Source: an uncultured Pelagibacteraceae bacterium
GTDB taxonomy: Bacteria; Pseudomonadota; Alphaproteobacteria; Pelagibacterales; AG-422-B15
Assembly: GCA_902523535.1 (NCBI GenBank)
Contig: CABYZQ010000005.1
Location: forward strand, 1-64,000
Direction of reading: 5' to 3'
DNA: 64,000 bases
The notes under the pieces were generated by a model that saw nothing but the letters and a program-made list of their open reading frames with translations, did not search any database and was not told the origin of the DNA. Shown here in pieces: positions 59,094 to 64,000 of the stretch (position 1 is the first letter of the stretch; each line of letters starts with the position of its first letter). The translations under genes and the position numbers were made by a program.

Positions 59094-59699
59094 ATGCGAT
59101 CCCGATCATCGAATCCAGAAATTGATAAACTGATATTATTAATAAGTAAGTTGCCTGGCTTTGGCCCAAAGTCAGCAAGTAGGGCTGCTTTACACCTTTT
59201 GAAAAAAAAGGAACAGTTAATGATACCTCTGGCGGAGTCACTTCTATCATCCAGCGAAAAAATTATCACGTGTGAAGTATGTGGCAACATCGATCTGCAT
59301 AGCCCATGTAGTATTTGTAATGATGAAAAACGTTCAAAAAAAGAAATTTGTGTAGTAGAGAATATTGCTGATCTATGGGCACTAGAAAAAGCGGAAGTGT
59401 TTAATGGGATGTACCATATTCTTGGAGGCAATCTATCTGCAATAAATAGTATAGGCCCTGAAGATCTTAATTTAAAAAAACTAATTGACAGGGTGAGTGG
59501 TGATGAAGTGGAAGAAATAATCTTAGCTCTAAGTGCAACCGTGGATGGCCAAACTACAGCGCATTATGTTGCAGATACTTTGTCTCAAAAAGATATAGTT
59601 GTAAGCCGTTTAGGACATGGTGTTCCAGTAGGTGGGGAACTGGATTATATGGACGAAGGCACTATCGCAGCTGCTTTAAGCGCTCGCCAGAAAATTTAG
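59094..59699 (+). CDS. recR: Recombination protein RecR
   Basis: LPGFGPKSASRAALHLL; CEVCGNIDLHSPCSIC; YHILGGNLSAINSIGPEDLN. Confidence 0.96.
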   Translation: MRSRSSNPEIDKLILLISKLPGFGPKSASRAALHLLKKKEQLMIPLAESLLSSSEKIITCEVCGNIDLHSPCSICNDEKRSKKEICVVENIADLWALEKAEVFNGMYHILGGNLSAINSIGPEDLNLKKLIDRVSGDEVEEIILALSATVDGQTTAHYVADTLSQKDIVVSRLGHGVPVGGELDYMDEGTIAAALSARQKI

Positions 59700-59734
59700 T
59701 TGTGTCAGTTTTCCAATCATTTTTCTATTCAATC

Positions 59735-59763
59735 TTGACCTTGTAACTAAGTTAGCCTATCAA
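59735..59763 (+). promoter_or_regulatory. Putative sigma70-type promoter of def, possibly leaderless
   Basis: TTGACC (59735-59740), 17-bp spacer, TATCAA (59758-59763); ATG at 59770. Confidence 0.45.
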
Positions 59764-59769
59764 AGTTTT

Positions 59770-60306
59770 ATGGCTATAAAGAAAATCCTTACTGCTCCAG
59801 ATCCTTTTTTAAAGCAGATATCTACTCCGGTGAAGGAAGTGACTAAAGATATCCAAGTATTAATGGATGACATGCTTGATACTATGTATGACGCTCCTGG
59901 TATTGGTTTAGCCGCTGTACAAATTGGATTTCCTTTGAGAGTAATAGTGATGGATATCAGCTGGAGAAATGAAGACGGAAAGAAAGAACCATATTTCTTT
60001 GTTAATCCTGAAATCAAAGTAAAGACGAAGATTACTTCAACTTATGAGGAGGGGTGCCTTTCAGTTCCTGATCAGTATGCTGAAATTGATAGACCAGAGG
60101 AATGTGAAGTAAACTACTTAGACTACAATGGGCAGAAATCAACATTACATGCTGAAGGACTTCTCGCTACCTGCATTCAACATGAAATGGATCATCTTGA
60201 AGGCATTTTATTTATTGATTATTTATCAAATTTGAAAAAAAATATGATTGTAAAAAAATTAATCAAGTCAAAAAAACAATCAAGTAAAGAGCGTATCGTC
60301 GCTTAA
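59770..60306 (+). CDS. def: Peptide deformylase
   Basis: GIGLAAVQIG, EEGCLSVP, QHEMDHLEGILF. Confidence 0.97.
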   Translation: MAIKKILTAPDPFLKQISTPVKEVTKDIQVLMDDMLDTMYDAPGIGLAAVQIGFPLRVIVMDISWRNEDGKKEPYFFVNPEIKVKTKITSTYEEGCLSVPDQYAEIDRPEECEVNYLDYNGQKSTLHAEGLLATCIQHEMDHLEGILFIDYLSNLKKNMIVKKLIKSKKQSSKERIVA

Positions 60307-60311
60307 TCAAA

Positions 60312-61232
60312 ATGACTAATTTTAGAATTCTTTTTATGGGGACAGCCCCTTTTGGTATACCTACCTTAAAAAAGATATCTACGAGCGGGCATGATCTTAC
60401 AGGTGTCTACACATCACCTCCCAAAAAAGCTAATCGTGGAATGAAAATTTCTAAGTCACCAGTAGCCCTTTATGCAGAGGACAATAATTTAAATGTATAC
60501 TCACCAAAAGAGTTACGCTCAATTGAAGAAATGAAGTTCATAAAAGAAATGAATCTTGATTTTATAATTGTTATTGCCTATGGACTTATACTGCCTGAGG
60601 AAATTCTTAATCTTCCAAAATATGGTTGTTACAATCTCCATGCCTCTATTTTACCAAGATGGAGAGGGGCGGCGCCTATTCAAAGGTCGATGATTGAGGG
60701 AGATGAAGCAACTGGAGTGACTATTATGAAGATGAATAAGGGTCTTGATACAGGAGATATAGTTTTACAAGATAAGCTTAAAATTAATATTTCAGAGAAT
60801 TATACAGAATTGGAAACAAGACTTTCAGTAGCTGGAGCCGAATTATTTCATGTATTTTTTAAAGAATCATCATTTCAAAAAAAGATGCAGAAGCAAGATA
60901 ATAGTTTGTCATGTTATGCAGACAAAATATCAAAACAAGAAACCAAAATAGATTGGAAAGAAGATGCAATAAAAATAGTAAGACGCATTAATGCTTACAA
61001 TCCTAATCCGGGTGGCTGGTTTATATGGAATAATAAAAGAGTAAAAATATTAAAAGCAATCGAAGTTGATATTGATGCTGAACCAGGAAAAATTGTTAAA
61101 GAAGATCTCAGTATTGGTTGTGGGAATAAATCAATTAGACCATTAACTTTAAAAGTAGAAGGTAAACAAAGTTGTGGTATAGATGAATTTTTACTGGGTA
61201 ACAAAATATCAGTAGGTTCAATACTTGAATGA
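60312..61232 (+). CDS. fmt: Methionyl-tRNA formyltransferase
   Basis: LFMGTAPFGIPTL; NLHASILPRWRGAAPIQRSMIEGDEATGVTIMKM. Confidence 0.97.
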   Translation: MTNFRILFMGTAPFGIPTLKKISTSGHDLTGVYTSPPKKANRGMKISKSPVALYAEDNNLNVYSPKELRSIEEMKFIKEMNLDFIIVIAYGLILPEEILNLPKYGCYNLHASILPRWRGAAPIQRSMIEGDEATGVTIMKMNKGLDTGDIVLQDKLKINISENYTELETRLSVAGAELFHVFFKESSFQKKMQKQDNSLSCYADKISKQETKIDWKEDAIKIVRRINAYNPNPGGWFIWNNKRVKILKAIEVDIDAEPGKIVKEDLSIGCGNKSIRPLTLKVEGKQSCGIDEFLLGNKISVGSILE

Positions 61233-61969
61233 AACGATACAAAATTAAAATTGAGTATGATGGCTCCCCATTTATTGGTTGGCAAAGACAAGAAAATGGT
61301 CAATCGATACAAGGGGCAATTGAAGATTCAATTAAAAATATATTCGGTGAAACTATAACCATATTTGGAGCTGGAAGAACTGATGCGGGTGTTCATGCTA
61401 TGGGGCAAGTTGCCCATTTTGATATTAATAACAAAGAGCTTGAACCGTTTGTTATTAAAAATGCACTCAATGACCATCTTCGCCCTTTTCCAATAGCTAT
61501 CTTGGATGTTGATGAAGTGGATAATCAATTTCATGCTCGTTTTAATGCGATCCAAAGAAAATATTTATACCGAATAGTTAACCGTAAATCTCCCCTAACA
61601 ATTGAAAAGGGGAGAGCATGGCATGTACATAAGGATATAGAAGTTGATCCGATGAAGGAGTGTATTTCATTAATTGAAGGAAAGCACGACTTTACAACTT
61701 TTCGATCTGCTCATTGTCAATCGGACAGTCCTATAAAAACAATTGATAGTCTTAAAATTACAAAATCAGATGAAAATATTTATTTTGGATTTACTGCAAA
61801 ATCTTTTTTACATCATCAAGTCAGATCACTTGTTGGCAGTCTTAAGTTAGTTGGTGAGCAAAGCTGGTCAGTAAATGACTTTAGTGATGCCCTTAGCTCA
61901 AAAGAAAGATCTCGTTGTGGGGCTGTTGCTCCTCCAGATGGATTATATTTTATGGAAGTAAAATATTAA
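61229..61969 (+). CDS. truA: tRNA pseudouridine synthase A
   Basis: IEYDGSPFIGWQRQ; GAGRTDAGVHAMGQVAHF. Confidence 0.97.
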   Translation: MKRYKIKIEYDGSPFIGWQRQENGQSIQGAIEDSIKNIFGETITIFGAGRTDAGVHAMGQVAHFDINNKELEPFVIKNALNDHLRPFPIAILDVDEVDNQFHARFNAIQRKYLYRIVNRKSPLTIEKGRAWHVHKDIEVDPMKECISLIEGKHDFTTFRSAHCQSDSPIKTIDSLKITKSDENIYFGFTAKSFLHHQVRSLVGSLKLVGEQSWSVNDFSDALSSKERSRCGAVAPPDGLYFMEVKY

Positions 61970-61971
61970 GT

Positions 61972-61998
61972 TTTAGAGGCCTTTCTCAGACCTCTAAA
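61972..61998. terminator. Bidirectional terminator-like hairpin between convergent truA and transglutaminase genes
   Basis: Perfect 8-bp inverted repeat TTTAGAGG (61972-61979)/CCTCTAAA (61991-61998). Confidence 0.55.
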
Positions 61999-62820
61999 TT
62001 ATTGGGGGGAATTCTCAATTGTCTGAACACTTATTTCTAAGTTTTCATTGCTATTTCCATAATAAACACCTCTGATTGGAGCTGCAAAACTTGCATCAAG
62101 TCCACAAGAAACTCTGATGTATCTCTCATCTGGGGAGCAGCGATTTGTAGGATCAAATCCAACCCAACCAAGATCATTTACATAAACTTCAGCCCAGGCA
62201 TGAGTTGCTTGAAATTCAGAATCATTTTCGTTTTTGTGCATATAGCCGCTTACATATCTTGAGGGTAAACCAATTGATTTAGCAGCAGAGATCATGATAT
62301 GAGCCTGGTCTTGACACACTCCTTTTTTTTGTTCCATGGCCATTGCAGCAGTAGTTTGTGTATTTGTAGTATATGGAACATAATCAATTTTTTCAGAAAC
62401 AAGTCCAAGAATGTTATGTGCCATTTTTAAAATTTCGTCATCGCTACAGGTCTTTCTTGCCTCTAAACCAAGCTCATAAATATCACTGTTAGGCTGAGTA
62501 AGTCTTGTATTTCTCATGTAAACCAAAGGATTAATTTTATCATTAGTACTTTTGTAAATACCATCAGTATTAAATGTCTCCACAATCCCTTTCACAAGAA
62601 AGTAAACATTAGTTTCTTTCTCTTCACTTTTAAAATTAACAACATTGTTTCCTTCTGCATCTCTAAAGATATCACCACCCTTCTTTTCATTTCTTGTAAC
62701 CTCCCAATCAATGATTTTTAAACCATTGTATGAAGAAGGTATAAGTTTAGTGGTTTGAATTAATCCTAAAAGATTATCATCATAGTGGTAATTTGTTGAA
62801 TGATTAACAGTGAGGTGCAT
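61999..62820 (-). CDS. Transglutaminase-like family protein
   Basis: KKGVCQDQAHIMISAAKSIGLPSRYVSGYM; ATHAWAEVYVNDLGWVGFDPTNR. Confidence 0.93.
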   Translation of the reverse strand: MHLTVNHSTNYHYDDNLLGLIQTTKLIPSSYNGLKIIDWEVTRNEKKGGDIFRDAEGNNVVNFKSEEKETNVYFLVKGIVETFNTDGIYKSTNDKINPLVYMRNTRLTQPNSDIYELGLEARKTCSDDEILKMAHNILGLVSEKIDYVPYTTNTQTTAAMAMEQKKGVCQDQAHIMISAAKSIGLPSRYVSGYMHKNENDSEFQATHAWAEVYVNDLGWVGFDPTNRCSPDERYIRVSCGLDASFAAPIRGVYYGNSNENLEISVQTIENSPQ

Positions 62821-62821
62821 A

Positions 62822-63757
62822 TTATCTAAAAAAATGTGATTGAATTTGATTATCTAAAAACGATATTTTGGAAACAAAATTAGTTACATACTCATGCAAT
62901 CCAAAACTTATTATCGTGTCAACAGTTTCTGTTTTGACTGAGTCATGAACGTCTTTCAGTCCCATATATATATCTGTGATTTTTTCTGGACTGCATTTTA
63001 GACTATTTAAATGATAGACAATATTATTAATACAGAAACTAAGCGACCTTGAGCAGTCATTGTTGAGTATAAAAAAATGAGCAATTTTAGTTGATGTTAC
63101 GTCTCCATCATAAGCCCAACGAAATGCCCTAAAAGAGGATAATGACCTCAAAAGTATAATCCATTGTAAATTATCAAGATTACCTCCAATGTAATCAGCT
63201 GTTGGCAAAAGAACAAAATACTTTACATCAAGTAATCTTGCTGAATTATCTGCTCTTTCAATGAATGTTCCGAGAAATATAAAATGATAACCATCATTCC
63301 TAAGAAGTGAATTTGCTGATCCTCGAAACATATTTACCTGTTGTATTGTCCACTCCGTAAAGTTTGGCAAGTCTGATCGAGAATATTTATTTTTCTTAAA
63401 TCCAATCATTTCTTGATAGGACTTATTTATGGCCACCCAAGCCTCAGGTGTAAAAGCTGTTCGTACAACTAAAGCGTTGTTTCTTGCTTTTAAAATACAG
63501 CTGTAAACCGAAGATGGGTTATCCTCGTCAAAAAAAAGATAATCCTCTACATTCTCTTGATTAATTTCATTATATTTTTGAAAATATCCTTGAGAAGCCC
63601 CTGCAGCTGATAAAACAGAGTCCCATTCATTATGATACCCTTTTGGGTTTGGAAATAGTGACATTCGATACCCCACGTCTAATAGACGCGCCATTGTTTC
63701 GGCCCTTTCCATGTATCTACTTATCCAATATAAATTCTCTGCAGTTCTACTTAACAT
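62822..63757 (-). CDS. Alpha-E domain-containing protein (DUF403)
   Basis: MLSRTAENLYWISRYMERAETMARLLDV. Confidence 0.93.
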   Translation of the reverse strand: MLSRTAENLYWISRYMERAETMARLLDVGYRMSLFPNPKGYHNEWDSVLSAAGASQGYFQKYNEINQENVEDYLFFDEDNPSSVYSCILKARNNALVVRTAFTPEAWVAINKSYQEMIGFKKNKYSRSDLPNFTEWTIQQVNMFRGSANSLLRNDGYHFIFLGTFIERADNSARLLDVKYFVLLPTADYIGGNLDNLQWIILLRSLSSFRAFRWAYDGDVTSTKIAHFFILNNDCSRSLSFCINNIVYHLNSLKCSPEKITDIYMGLKDVHDSVKTETVDTIISFGLHEYVTNFVSKISFLDNQIQSHFFR

Positions 63758-63762
63758 CTTAA

Positions 63763-64000
63763 TTAATCAGCAAGAACCCAAGTGTCCTTGACGCCTCCCC
63801 CCTGTGATGAATTTACAACGTATGATCCTTTATTAAGCGCAACTCTTGTGAGGCCACCTGGGCATAGTTGAGCTTGCTTACCTATTAAACAGTATGGTCT
63901 CAAGTCAACACGTCTTCCGGTTATTTCATTATCAATGAGAGTAGGCGATGACGAAAGATCCAAAGTCGGTTGGGCAATATAGCCTTTTGGGTTATTTTTT
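63763..64000 (-). CDS. Circularly permuted ATP-grasp protein, C-terminal part (continues beyond window)
   Basis: Minus strand reads ...[36 protein letters not shown]...[30 protein letters not shown]; frame stays open to the window edge. Confidence 0.9.
   Translation of the reverse strand, partial: KNNPKGYIAQPTLDLSSSPTLIDNEITGRRVDLRPYCLIGKQAQLCPGGLTRVALNKGSYVVNSSQGGGVKDTWVLAD

Overview
AT-rich, gene-dense chromosomal window that looks like a streamlined, probably marine, alphaproteobacterium; the taxonomy is inferred from gene order and composition only. Most of it is ordinary housekeeping sequence: aroA-cmk-rpsA-ihfB-pyrF-trpF-trpB-trpA-accD-folC; kdsD-lptC-lptA-lptB; gltD-gltB; thrS-infC-rpmI-rplT-pheS-pheT-lepA; kdsB-pheA; SRP RNA-dnaX-ybaB-recR; def-fmt-truA. 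There are two tRNAs (Ala-GGC, Ser-GGA) and a small SRP RNA. I see no CRISPR array, prophage, transposon or rRNA. The observations most worth a second look are: (1) the 41.03-41.30 kb intergenic region, with a consensus DnaA box, about 55 bp of nearly pure A/T, three helically phased (C/A)TTTCGGGG repeats and a strong terminator whose 3' arm can pair with any of the repeats; (2) a DnaX that appears to have lost its tau-specific core but kept the extreme C-terminal tail; (3) a ThrRS without the TGS/N1 domain; (4) infC starting at ATA; (5) a five-gene envelope cluster with a cupredoxin fused to a NosD-like beta-helix; (6) two related dyads about 74 bp apart upstream of gltD; (7) unannotated small membrane ORFs; (8) several tightly packed or leaderless expression units. 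No database search or folding software was used, so all functional claims come from motif recognition.
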